64,000 nucleotides of DNA, from the NCBI GenBank assembly GCA_963693315.1, contig OY856188.1, positions 160,867,058 to 160,931,057 of the forward strand, read 5' to 3'. The notes below the pieces were generated by a model, which worked only from the letters and a program-made list of their open reading frames with translations, made no database searches and was not told the origin of the DNA. This document shows positions 21,901 through 33,330 of the stretch, piece by piece (the stretch's first letter is position 1; each line of letters opens with the position of its first letter). The stretch comes from Diogma glabrata. Its lineage: Eukaryota > Arthropoda > Insecta > Diptera > Cylindrotomidae. The position numbers and the translations under genes are program-made.

Positions 21901-23424
21901 TTCAGTGTAACAATATGGTAAGTACATTTCATATCCCTTATTTTTGCTTTAAACTGAAACCTTGGGTCACTTATTATATCTTACGGAACGTAGTGTGAAT
22001 AGATGAAAACTTTACTGAAATTCCATAAAACATTCTGATTTGGGAGTTCACTAAAAATGAAACCCATCTTTACATATCCAGTTAATTCAAGAGTTTTAAC
22101 AATGACTTGATAAAATTTAACTTTATTATTGCAACAGGTTTGTACAAAAAAATGCGCTATAAATTCATTTCCGAATATATATATTTGTTACAATAATAAT
22201 AAATTAGTAAAAATACATGTAAACAAAGTTTGCCTTTTGATATTAAATCATTGAAATGGTTCTAATTTATATATTTCAAGCGCAAGCGTGGTATCAAACG
22301 AAAGAGTAAAATATGAATTTTCATTCCATAAACACAAAATTTCAAATGACGTTGGAAAATTTCAATGTCGCATCACAAAAAACTAAAACTAAAGAGCGAG
22401 CGAGAAGAGAAAACATTAAATATAATTTCACAACGATATAATATTTTTAAGAAGTAAGACGTATTTAACCCCTAATTGTTAATTAGTGATTTTAATTCTA
22501 TTAAAGTGCATCAATTATTTCATTTATTCTTATGTAGTTTTGATACATACATATTTCTGTTTCTGTGACAAAGAAAAATAAAATTATAGCACTGGTTATT
22601 TATATTTTATATTTATATCATCGAGCGAAAATTTTCCACATCACAAAAACGAAACGAGAAGGAGACAAATATATATAAAGGGGGTGGTGAGTTGGTGATA
22701 TTATATATTTTTTAGTTTATCTATTACATAAAATGTTTTTTTAATCTATTTATATATATTTTTTATAATATTGCTTTAAATTTTACAATTATTAATTAAA
22801 AACTGACATTATTACTCGAGGTACAATTTGAAATTTAATTTGCAATATATCTTCGACATACTTAATATATTGTTATGGTAGATCAAAATTATTTAAAAAT
22901 GTAAACAATAATCAGTTGTCAAAATGTATCAACTTTTGTTCAATTGAAGCTGTGGAAAATTCTTAGTTATAACTTATAGTTTAATTGATTTGAAATATAA
23001 GTACATGTAAATGGATCGGTATAGAAAAATACATAGCGATTGTTTTTTTTCATTTACCGTATTCACAAGTTTTCTATTAATGCAATCATTAAGTTTTCCT
23101 CTCATGATAAGTTCGAGAAGGTGAAAACTGAACAAGTAACTTGAAATGAAATGAACTTTAATTGAAAATTTAATTTAAGATCGCATGAAAAAATTATATA
23201 AAACCAGAATCGCTATGTAGCTTTAATGATTTAGACAGCAATACAAAAATAAAGAAAAACAATTATATTTGATTTCAAATTCAGCAGTTTTCCGCAACGT
23301 TCTGACATTATATCAGTATATTTTGCAAAAATAATTTATTCTCTTACTTGGGTGAATTTATTAAAAATTTTAATCTTTTATATAGATTTTTTTTCGATTC
23401 ACTCTATTGAGGAATAGTAGATTC
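21901..23424. other. AT-rich, no gene recognised
   Basis: Two TATA-box-like strings (TATATAAAG near 22672, TATATAAAACC near 23197) have no convincing downstream ORF. Nothing else seen. Confidence 0.45.
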
Positions 23425-23624
23425 NNNNNNNNNNNNNNNNNNNNNNNNNNNNNNNNNNNNNNNNNNNNNNNNNNNNNNNNNNNNNNNNNNNNNNNNNNNN
23501 NNNNNNNNNNNNNNNNNNNNNNNNNNNNNNNNNNNNNNNNNNNNNNNNNNNNNNNNNNNNNNNNNNNNNNNNNNNNNNNNNNNNNNNNNNNNNNNNNNNN
23601 NNNNNNNNNNNNNNNNNNNNNNNN
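23425..23624. other. Assembly gap, 200 N
   Basis: Exactly 200 undetermined bases, probably a placeholder length. It interrupts or ends the hAT remnant to its right. Confidence 0.99.
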
Positions 23625-23714
23625 TGTGCGACAAAATGTAAACATTCTTCCAAATACTAACTAATTAGAATTTCTATTGCGAGAAAGTGGAAGGGTGAAA
23701 ACGTGCTAACTAGA

Positions 23715-23904
23715 TTGTGCATAAATTTACTATTTAATGCTTTCCTTTACTATTTGTTTACTATTTAATTCTTCAAAAAAATCTTTTATTTTAATTGGAC
23801 ATTCAACCGTTAGGAAATGTGGTTGCAGTGGTTCGTACATTTTCTAAATTCTTTCTAGTGCTGGCATTACCGCCAGCCAGCGAGTTTCACTGTATCCAAT
23901 AAGT
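23715..23904 (-). pseudogene. hAT transposase remnant, downstream part
   Basis: On the minus strand, from the LTR-element junction at 23904, the frame reads LIGYSETRWLAVMPALERI with a stop, then KMYEPLQPHFLTVECPIKIKDFFEEL. This is the hAT block around the conserved R-W (TRW). It is the direct in-frame continuation of 32794-33330, separated by insertion of the LTR retrotransposon. Decayed; the assembly gap follows. Confidence 0.8.
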
Positions 23905-25799
23905 TGTTATGCCGCAATCTGGGGAATTATCTAACCAGTAGTATTTATAAGAGAGTCTACACCCTACTCCAGAACGAGTTCAGGTTCTGTATTGGTAGAC
24001 TGAAGGAAATGTATGCCTTGGTAGTGAGATTTAACGGTCAACGAACAGTCAAGGATACATTTTCTTCAGTCGCCACATTGTTCTATTTCTTCTCTCCCTT
24101 ATAAACGCACTACTTGGTAATCTTCAGTTTAACATCCGTAACTACATGAAACGGCAACTTAGTTCAACAAAAATACATTACATAATGAACCAGTATCAAA
24201 ACCATTAATTAATCGCGTTGCTAAAACAACACGTCGTGTTGATTCAGTAACAATTTCTATTAACAAAACTATCAGTCTCACAATTAACATTGCTTAAATT
24301 CGTAAACATTCTTCTACTTTGTTTTCATCAAACGAAAAATAAAACTCATGTAGTTGTGGTTGCATTTTTCATTTTTTTTGTTGATGCTATCAGACACAAT
24401 CTCATCATCATCTGTTTGAATAAACTGTTAATAAATTGTTGCCTTTCGTGGTTATTGTTATTTCGTTTTCTCTATAATCTTTAATAACTGAAAACAAAAC
24501 AAACTCGAATTATATGTTGTTGATCCTTCTTTCTTTTTTTATAATTGGTTGACGATCTCGTTCTAAAAAACCGATTAAATTCCTTTGTTTGGGAAAATAA
24601 AACAACAGAGAGAAATATACAAAATTTTTGAATGGTCATCTCCTTCGCTCCACTTCGTTTAGATTATTTAAACAAAGAATTTTTGATAATTAAGTCAGTA
24701 TGATTTTATTTATAAAATCAATCAAAACTTAAAAATTGGATTGCGATTTTACATTGATTGTTGATATTATGATTGTTGATATTAAAGAAAAAAAAAATAA
24801 ATTTGAAAAACCGGTCTTCATAGTTAACTTGTGACGGATGATTTGAGTTTTTAAATAAATATTTAATAAAAACTGAAGAAAACATTTTTTTCATTTATTG
24901 TGATTTTTCGTTAGATTATTTATTTAATTTTATCTTACATTAACGGTATCGAACAAAGTGTTTTAGTTCTGATAATTATTTTTAGTGCAATTTGCTAAGT
25001 GCTGTTTTGTGAATAATTAAAAAAAATAATAATTGTTAGCTAGTTTCTTTTGAGTTACTTTCTAATTTCAAGTTCGAAATGAAGTTATTATAATTAAATA
25101 AAAAAATAAAAAAAAAAAATTCCTTAAATTTTAATTGTATTTTGAAAAAGATTAATTTTGATAAAAATAATAAATTATATATTGGATTTATATGCGGTTT
25201 ACGAATAAATGTTTTCGTGTCATAAGCCGGAAACATTTTTGGACATGCAATTGAATATGCATGCATAGCACATTGTACGCACCAGTGCATTGGTGATGTA
25301 TTTGTTCAAGACCATCAATGAAACCATCATCATATCCAGGTAACATACTACTAAATGCATGATTTTCCGTTCGATTTGGTCGTATGGAACGTAGTAATAT
25401 AATGATAACAAGATTACCAATAAACCCCATAGTAGATATATGCAGAAGAGTTGTTCGAGCATCATTTAATCTTAATCCATTTTCAACTAGTCAAAAACAA
25501 TTTTGGGAAACAAAAAAAAAAATAATAAAAATTATAACGCTCCAGTGTTCACCATCAAAACACAATTTAGTTAAGATATTTTTATGTCCTCTTTTTTTTA
25601 TTCTTTTGAATTGAATTGTTGTTATAGATCTAATGGTCCGTTAAATTGTTTTTGTGGCTAAATTAGAGATTCTTCCTGGGTAGAGCCCGTACGTCCGCAA
25701 ATTCGTGTATCATTTCTAAAAATTAAATAAAATATAAAACCCTTGGATAAATAGATGCCTAAGCATCTATTATTTAAATTGTAAGGTCCAGGCTTTACA
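23905..25799 (+). repeat. 5' LTR, 1895 bp
   Basis: Starts TGTTATGCCGC, ends GGCTTTACA. Promoter and polyadenylation signals should lie here, but I cannot place them confidently. Short ORFs inside are the same in both LTRs and are not called. Confidence 0.95.
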
Positions 25800-25801
25800 A
25801 A

Positions 25802-25820
25802 TGGCGCCGGAAACAAAAAC
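25802..25820 (+). promoter_or_regulatory. Primer-binding site candidate
   Basis: TGGCGCCGGAAAC starts two bases after the LTR's terminal CA. The TGGCGCC start is typical of tRNA 3'-end complements used to prime reverse transcription. Which tRNA cannot be said without a search. Confidence 0.7.
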
Positions 25821-27690
25821 AAGTATAACAGGTATATAGCGTTATAACCTGTTGTACACAATATCGAAAATGTTAGAAATGTTCATTATTGCATGTTTTT
25901 ACATATGAGCATTTTTGATATTATTGATATTTGTGATATTTTTTAAAAGTTTTGATATGTTGATATTTTTGATTTGATATTTTTAAATATTTCGAATAAT
26001 ACGGTTTTTTGTGATAGCGTTAGTATACGTTTTTTTTTTGATTCGGATATTGTAATTTGTGTTACATCTGTTGTTCGATATATATATCTATGGTGGTATT
26101 ATTATATGCCTATGGTGTTTTTTTTTATATACCTTTTGTATTTTTTTATATATATATACTATTGTATTTCGATATATCTTTATTTTATGATGCAACAAAA
26201 AAAAATTTTTACAACGTTTTGATCTGAATAAAAATATGGGTATCTCTAAGAAAGAATCCAAGAAGGCTTAACCTTCTTAACATGTTTCGTTGGTTAAGGG
26301 TCGCCTCTGTCTTTTGGCATGCGATCACCAAGCGGATTTTTTTTTTATAATATTAGTAAAATTCCAATTAGTTTTCCTTCCGAGACTGAATGCAGCTTTA
26401 CTGGTCGAGTGTTTATGCGGAAGAGAAGGGAAGCCTGTCAGTCCTACGGACAGCCAGGATCGCTTCTACAATGCTAAGCACTCCTCCATACAAGTGAAGC
26501 TGCATCCAGATCTCCACTTTGTTGGGAAGAACCAACGTTCAACCCAACCTCCCTTCACAATTTCAATGGACTTAGCAAATCCATCCAACATCGCGTTACA
26601 ATAGTGAATTCGGTCTTGTACTGAAATCGGATCTGGAGACTGGTACTCTATACTGGTCTACTCCCAACAAACGATATTAGTCTTAATTGTTTTTCTTAAC
26701 TTTTTCTAGTTTTATATTTTTCTTAGTTTTAAGGATGAATGAACTCAGCATATGATTTTTGTAGATAACAGATATTTAGGCTGAATCTTTAAACAATGCT
26801 GAATTCATTTCATCAAGCGGGAGGGTCCTAGAATGTAGATTTTAGGATTTTTAGACCTATTTTTGTTCTAGACCTCACATATCGTTTCTGGGAAGAGATC
26901 GCGAGTTCGATTTTCCACTTCGAATCTTCGTTACAATTCCTTTTAAAAATTTTTTTTGATTATACAGTCAATCGGTGTGGGCTTTGCCCAGGAAAAATCT
27001 CTAACAATTATAAATAAATAAATAAATAAATAATTCTCTTATTTTTCTAAATAAATAAATATTTTCATAATTAATTTAATATTTTTTCTAAATAAATATT
27101 TTTTCAAATAAATAAATAAATATTATTATAGCTTCTTATAAATATTTTTATAAATAAATATTTTTCATTTTTTTTATAAATAAATATATATATATTTTTA
27201 AATAAATAAAAATATTCTTAAATAAACTTAACATCAAGAAAAATAAATAAATATTTTTACCATCTTATGCAATAAGTAAATCAAGGTGTACAAGTTGCAA
27301 CAAAATAAATAGAATTTTAAGTAAATCAATACCATTTGCTTGCTCAATACTAAATAAATCATATTTTTTCCTAGATATAAATTAAAATCTTTAAGATTTA
27401 TAATTTTCTCTGTAAAACGAGGGGTAAAGGAGTTGATCATTCGAAGCATTTGTATATTTCTTTCTGCTGTTGTGAGTCGCGGTGTTCACGATTTCTAGTC
27501 GGTTTACAATTTTTATTGCATTTTACAATTTTTTTTACGGGTGTTGTGTGTTTTTTGACATTTTTGCGCGGAAAAACATTTCAGGGGGTCACAATCATTA
27601 TCGTCTGTTGTTGGTTTTGTTGAGTTGCAATTTTTTTTTTTTTTTTTTTTTTTACTTTTTGCCCTTCTTTTCATAAAATCTGACAAAAAA
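25821..27690 (+). other. Leader between 5' LTR and Gag ORF
   Basis: Long (about 1.9 kb) and without a supported gene. About 26240-27010 is less AT-rich, contains a tRNA-T-arm-like GCGAGTTCGATTTTCC (near 26900), a GGGCTTTGCCC hairpin (near 26979) and ends in (TAAA)n, so it may be an inserted LINE or SINE piece. The remainder is AAATAAATA-type simple sequence and a T-run just before the ORF. Confidence 0.4.
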
Positions 27691-29664
27691 ATGTCAGTTG
27701 TTCCGTTGGACCATCCGTTCTACGGTCTTGAAGAATACGAGTTGTGGGTCGAATGCTTCCTCCGGGACATACAGTACAACAGCGAGGACTGGATACAACA
27801 ATTGAATGACGCTGCGCGTAATCCAGCTACAAGGATAACTCAATCTCATGCAGTAAACATGACTGAAGAAAGCGAAGCGATTGTAGACGCTGCCTTATTT
27901 TTATCCAGTAAAGCGAGGGATCTTGTACCCTCAGTACAACCACATATTTTACAGGGTCTTTTAAACCGTGTTAAACATTATCTAGATCGTGTCAACCGAT
28001 TGAGTGACAGTAATGAAATTGTGTACGGCCGTAATTATGCCACTAGGAGTTTGAATGAATCACTCAATAAGATTAAATCTTTGTCTCCTCTACCTTCATA
28101 TCAACAAGTGGCTAGGATACAGGCAGTGCCAGCACCAGTAATGCAGCAGGAAGAGTACGAAGACTATCAGGACTTGAGTCAATTTTGCACAGATTGGCTT
28201 CCTCTATTCTCAGGGGATGGGTCATCACCAGATGCTCACGAGTTCATCCATTTGGTTGAAGTGGCTGCACGGAGGGATCAGGTGACCATTGATGATTTAA
28301 AGTCAATCGTTCCCCGGTATCTTCGTGGAACCGCGGATAAACATTATATAAACCTTACTTATGAGTATCGGGTGGTGACCTACTCCATACTCCGAGAAAG
28401 TTTATTACGAACGTTTGGTACTCTTAACGATGATAAGGCTGTACTGAGTGAACTACTAAACAGAAGACAAAATGAAAATGAGATGATATTTGATTACATC
28501 ATAGAGGTTAGCAAGCTCAACAAACGACTGGCTCAACCATTTTCAGAAAAGGAGATGATTGAGATTGTAAGGGAAGGCATGTCAGATAAATTAAAAAGTG
28601 CTACAATGGTGGCTAATGTAGTTACCCTAGCTGACTTGCGGGTACTGTGCCAGAAATATGAAACGCTATGGTCATCTTTCCCAACAACATCGAAAACAAC
28701 TTGTCATCTAGAAATGCAAACTGATGAATACCGAACTCGATACATCGCTGCAGAAGCAATGGAGGGCTTTTTGACAATTACGAACGAGGAATCGATAAAT
28801 AACCCCTGTATTTTTACAGATATACACATTGAACCAAAATCCAGCTCAGTTCAAATTCCGGTTCGACGAAAACTAATTTCTTTAAAGCGCCATGAACGTT
28901 TTAAACGCTATCTAAAGTTGCGACAGATTTTCAATAAAGCATGTGTTGTTTCTATCATTTCCGAACTAAATGATTCTAGGCCACATATTTACATCGACAT
29001 CCTTGATAAAATTGTATATGGACTTCTGGATAATAGGGCTGCTATCAGTTTTCTAGGAAGAAATTCTTTAGAGTTATTAAATAATGCCGGAATCTCATAT
29101 CGTAAGTTTTCATCTTTCATCCGTACAGTGGATGGCACACGTAACCATATTTTGGGATACGTCGACGTTCCAATTTCTTTCAACGGTTTTACAAAATCTT
29201 TTAGGTTCTATGTAGTCCCAAGTCTGAAGGAGGAGGTGTACCTGGGTGCTGATTTTTGGAGAGACTTTGGCATCACTCCTTCATTTATAGCTGATCTAGT
29301 TCAGAGTGATCGTAACCAAGAACGAACACATAGTCTCGAAGTTCCAATTGCCCAAGCACTTTATCATGCGGATCAGTTAGCAAACTTCAGATCTAACATG
29401 CAACAGCATTTAGTAGCAACAGTTACAAGGCCTCAACAACCATATACTTCGCGAACGCGAACTCGACCGCAAACTTTCCGGCCACAACAGCGAGTCTTGG
29501 TACGGCAACATCGCTGTGGTGCTGCTAATAAACGATCGGCCAAGATGGCTTCACAATTAGTACCAGCCAAAATGAAAAGCAAGGTTGGTGAGGATATGTA
29601 CAGGTGTGCGAATTTAGATGGTAAGGACATGGGGACTTACCCTTCTAAAGACATCCGTTTATGA
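27691..29664 (+). CDS. Gag-protease ORF joined to an integrase C-terminal tail (657 aa)
   Basis: Start chosen at ATG 27691, preceded by AAAAAA; an upstream in-frame ATG at 27625 would add only a T-run-encoded poly-Phe stretch. Residues ~168-330 look like a Ty3/gypsy capsid (LFSGD...EFIHLVE, later EMIFDYIIEVSKLN). No CCHC knuckle is visible. Residues ~431-530 are retropepsin-like: catalytic D447 in GLLDNRAAIS, and YLGADFW at 517-523. The usual D-S/T-G is D-N-R here, which may inactivate it. From about 557 the sequence resembles the end of insect integrases (SAKMASQLVPAKMKSKVG, then NLDGKDMGTYPSKDI), so RT, RNase H and the integrase core have been removed while the frame stayed open. Product would assemble particles in the cytoplasm. 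Confidence 0.8.
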   Translation: MSVVPLDHPFYGLEEYELWVECFLRDIQYNSEDWIQQLNDAARNPATRITQSHAVNMTEESEAIVDAALFLSSKARDLVPSVQPHILQGLLNRVKHYLDRVNRLSDSNEIVYGRNYATRSLNESLNKIKSLSPLPSYQQVARIQAVPAPVMQQEEYEDYQDLSQFCTDWLPLFSGDGSSPDAHEFIHLVEVAARRDQVTIDDLKSIVPRYLRGTADKHYINLTYEYRVVTYSILRESLLRTFGTLNDDKAVLSELLNRRQNENEMIFDYIIEVSKLNKRLAQPFSEKEMIEIVREGMSDKLKSATMVANVVTLADLRVLCQKYETLWSSFPTTSKTTCHLEMQTDEYRTRYIAAEAMEGFLTITNEESINNPCIFTDIHIEPKSSSVQIPVRRKLISLKRHERFKRYLKLRQIFNKACVVSIISELNDSRPHIYIDILDKIVYGLLDNRAAISFLGRNSLELLNNAGISYRKFSSFIRTVDGTRNHILGYVDVPISFNGFTKSFRFYVVPSLKEEVYLGADFWRDFGITPSFIADLVQSDRNQERTHSLEVPIAQALYHADQLANFRSNMQQHLVATVTRPQQPYTSRTRTRPQTFRPQQRVLVRQHRCGAANKRSAKMASQLVPAKMKSKVGEDMYRCANLDGKDMGTYPSKDIRL

Positions 29665-30898
29665 CATTAATTCAGTCCCCATCAGTTTTAAATCTGTTAG
29701 CTTATTGTGTAATAGTATTCTTATTTTTATTAATTTATTAATTATTGATATTTTTTTTTTTATCTATCCCTGTTAATTTATTCTGTTATAGTTTTTTTAT
29801 ATTTATTTATTATAATTTATTAATTATTATTAATTTTTTTTCTTATTCTTTATATTAGTATCTTGATTTATTACAATTTCTCACCTTGGTTGTTCTAATA
29901 AATCATCCACTATGCTTAACATATTAACGTTTTCGTGTTAGATGTGAGCCGCTTAAGACTTTGTCTGCGGTTATCTGACTCTACTTTGTATTAGCTTACC
30001 CTCCCCATTCATTTTTTTTTATTAACTTTCAAAAATTTCTACTATTTTTCTAGATAGTCTTCATCGCTAACAATAGTAATGCTGTCTCTCATTGCCTGAA
30101 ATTGAATTTTGGTACTTGAGGGCACTGTTCAGTAAGAGTATTAGGTAGTTTTTTTTCATTAGTTTTAGTTTTTTTCTTTAGTTTTAGTTTTTGTTGGGAA
30201 ATTTGATGTGCGTAGAAAGAGATTATTAGGCTCATATCTGTCATCAGTTCCACATACAATTACTGAACAGGGCTCTCAAGTATGGAATTTCGGTTGATGG
30301 TCATGATGGTCAACATTTGTATTCCTTTTATTGCAATAGAACTTACCTTTAATAAATAATATAATTTCATTCATTAGTATCTAACACTTGATTTATTTGC
30401 GCACGCTTACCAACTCTGCGCTGCCTGTTGTCTGCTGGGACTCGGCATGTCTCAATTGGGGAACTTTTACAGCGAGACATGACAGTTTACACGATATCAT
30501 TTTAATGCAGCTAGTCAACAAAACTCTGGCGTTCTACAATCAAGAATTTAGAGGCAGTAGATAATAATCAACATAAATAAAACATTTTCAATTTTTTTTT
30601 GTATGAAACATCTATAATTCACAATTCCTTTTATAATGGATATACAACATCAGTAATTCTAAACATCTTTATTTTACATCATGGTTACTCAACATCTACA
30701 ATGCTTACTTTCTTTCATCATTTAGCGACATGCAAAAATGCTAAACATCTGGTTGTCTTGGGAGAGGTACTCGACTCATCAATTCGTATACCTAGTATCG
30801 GTAAATAATGGTGATTGCTACATATTTTTCTTTCCTTAATCTTCACAAAAAGCATTTCACTGTTGAATGCTTGTTTGATATCGGTTCAGGAAATTGTC
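29665..30898 (+). other. 3' untranslated part of the LTR element
   Basis: No envelope or other gene. Contains a less AT-rich block near 30400-30545. The bases just before the 3' LTR (GGTTCAGGAAATTGTC) are only weakly purine-rich. Confidence 0.5.
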
Positions 30899-32793
30899 TG
30901 TTATGCCGCAATCTGGGGAATTATCTAACCAGTAGTATTTATAAGAGAGTCTACACCCTACTCCAGAACGAGTTCAGGTTCTGTATTGGTAGACTGAAGG
31001 AAATGTATGCCTTGGTAGTGAGATTTAACGGTCAACGAACAGTCAAGGATACATTTTCTTCAGTCGCCACATTGTTCTATTTCTTCTCTCCCTTATAAAC
31101 GCACTACTTGGTAATCTTCAGTTTAACATCCGTAACTACATGAAACGGCAACTTAGTTCAACAAAAATACATTACATAATGAACCAGTATCAAAACCATT
31201 AATTAATCGCGTTGCTAAAACAACACGTCGTGTTGATTCAGTAACAATTTCTATTAACAAAACTATCAGTCTCACAATTAACATTGCTTAAATTCGTAAA
31301 CATTCTTCTACTTTGTTTTCATCAAACGAAAAATAAAACTCATGTAGTTGTGGTTGCATTTTTCATTTTTTTTGTTGATGCTATCAGACACAATCTCATC
31401 ATCATCTGTTTGAATAAACTGTTAATAAATTGTTGCCTTTCGTGGTTATTGTTATTTCGTTTTCTCTATAATCTTTAATAACTGAAAACAAAACAAACTC
31501 GAATTATATGTTGTTGATCCTTCTTTCTTTTTTTATAATTGGTTGACGATCTCGTTCTAAAAAACCGATTAAATTCCTTTGTTTGGGAAAATAAAACAAC
31601 AGAGAGAAATATACAAAATTTTTGAATGGTCATCTCCTTCGCTCCACTTCGTTTAGATTATTTAAACAAAGAATTTTTGATAATTAAGTCAGTATGATTT
31701 TATTTATAAAATCAATCAAAACTTAAAAATTGGATTGCGATTTTACATTGATTGTTGATATTATGATTGTTGATATTAAAGAAAAAAAAAATAAATTTGA
31801 AAAACCGGTCTTCATAGTTAACTTGTGACGGATGATTTGAGTTTTTAAATAAATATTTAATAAAAACTGAAGAAAACATTTTTTTCATTTATTGTGATTT
31901 TTCGTTAGATTATTTATTTAATTTTATCTTACATTAACGGTATCGAACAAAGTGTTTTAGTTCTGATAATTATTTTTAGTGCAATTTGCTAAGTGCTGTT
32001 TTGTGAATAATTAAAAAAAATAATAATTGTTAGCTAGTTTCTTTTGAGTTACTTTCTAATTTCAAGTTCGAAATGAAGTTATTATAATTAAATAAAAAAA
32101 TAAAAAAAAAAAATTCCTTAAATTTTAATTGTATTTTGAAAAAGATTAATTTTGATAAAAATAATAAATTATATATTGGATTTATATGCGGTTTACGAAT
32201 AAATGTTTTCGTGTCATAAGCCGGAAACATTTTTGGACATGCAATTGAATATGCATGCATAGCACATTGTACGCACCAGTGCATTGGTGATGTATTTGTT
32301 CAAGACCATCAATGAAACCATCATCATATCCAGGTAACATACTACTAAATGCATGATTTTCCGTTCGATTTGGTCGTATGGAACGTAGTAATATAATGAT
32401 AACAAGATTACCAATAAACCCCATAGTAGATATATGCAGAAGAGTTGTTCGAGCATCATTTAATCTTAATCCATTTTCAACTAGTCAAAAACAATTTTGG
32501 GAAACAAAAAAAAAAATAATAAAAATTATAACGCTCCAGTGTTCACCATCAAAACACAATTTAGTTAAGATATTTTTATGTCCTCTTTTTTTTATTCTTT
32601 TGAATTGAATTGTTGTTATAGATCTAATGGTCCGTTAAATTGTTTTTGTGGCTAAATTAGAGATTCTTCCTGGGTAGAGCCCGTACGTCCGCAAATTCGT
32701 GTATCATTTCTAAAAATTAAATAAAATATAAAACCCTTGGATAAATAGATGCCTAAGCATCTATTATTTAAATTGTAAGGTCCAGGCTTTACA
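30899..32793 (+). repeat. 3' LTR, 1895 bp
   Basis: Direct copy of the 5' LTR at an offset of 6994; I noticed no substitution or indel while reading. Confidence 0.95.
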
Positions 32794-33330
32794 AAGTTGG
32801 TTATGTTCGACATTACTTTTGCCGCAGAACTCCTTCAACGTCTCCAGTAAAGACGGTAAAATATCTTAATCAGCAGCATTTTTTATTGCATTATTTAGAA
32901 TATGGGCTGCGAATCCAATACCCAATACACTCTGGTTCAAATTCGAGTTCAGCTTGTTTTTAAATTTTCACCCCTTGACGTGACACCACTAAAATTAGTG
33001 TTCGTGTTATCAGCGCAAATTGCAACTAACTTTTTGTCAATGTTAAATAACAACAAGAAAACAAAATAACAACAAAGCTTGTTCAAGCTACTGGAGCTGG
33101 CGGCTTATAGCAACGCTTTTTTATGTTTATCTGTATCTATATGTCTTTTAAAATCATAATGTCCACTGTTAATTTTCAAATTCACTCCGACTGGTAATAC
33201 ACTAAACTTTTGCGTTGTTATATTTTGATTTTTTTTATAAAAGGATAGTCCAATTCAATATCGTATAAGAATTTACGTAAACGTTTTCTATCCGTCTTGA
33301 TTTGCAGGAGAACTTTTTAAATATAATTTT
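32794..33330 (-). pseudogene. hAT transposase remnant, upstream part
   Basis: Minus strand. 33120-33310 reads DYPFIKK and, after a frameshift, KFSVLPVGVNLKINSGHYDF then KRHIDTDKHKKA, an N-terminal zinc-finger-like block of the hAT family. 32800-33060 reads NIDKKLVAICADNTNTNFSG, then after a frameshift NLNQSVLGIGFAAHILNNAI, a stop, and LLETLKEFCGKSNVEHNQ, the region of the second catalytic Asp and the conserved AAH block. It continues in frame at 23904 once the LTR element and one AAGT are removed. At least one stop and two frameshifts: a dead copy. Confidence 0.8.

Larger units (their letters stand above)
23905..32793 (+). mobile_element. LTR retrotransposon (Ty3/gypsy-like), complete ends, internally deleted pol
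   Basis: Two direct repeats of 1895 bp (TG...CA) sit at a constant offset of 6994 bp with no difference seen by eye. A 4-bp target duplication AAGT (23901-23904, 32794-32797) flanks the whole. A candidate primer-binding site follows the 5' LTR. The internal region has one 657-codon ORF and no reverse transcriptase, RNase H or integrase core. I see no clear polypurine tract before the 3' LTR. Identical LTRs mean a very recent insertion. Without pol it must have moved with proteins from a relative. Confidence 0.95.

Noticed and set aside
22660..23210. TATA-box promoters
   Set aside because: TATATAAA strings are expected by chance in DNA this AT-rich; no initiator or ORF follows at a sensible distance.
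23370..23664. ORFs spanning the N run
   Set aside because: Open only because unknown bases hide stop codons.
23904..25614. Small ORFs inside the LTRs
   Set aside because: Repeated identically in both LTRs, short, no motif; typical chance ORFs of LTR DNA.
23905..32793. Assembly duplication as the reason for the identical 1.9-kb segments
   Set aside because: TG...CA ends, a primer-binding-site-like sequence after the first copy, a Gag-protease ORF between, and AAGT at both outer edges within a split hAT gene all point to LTRs.
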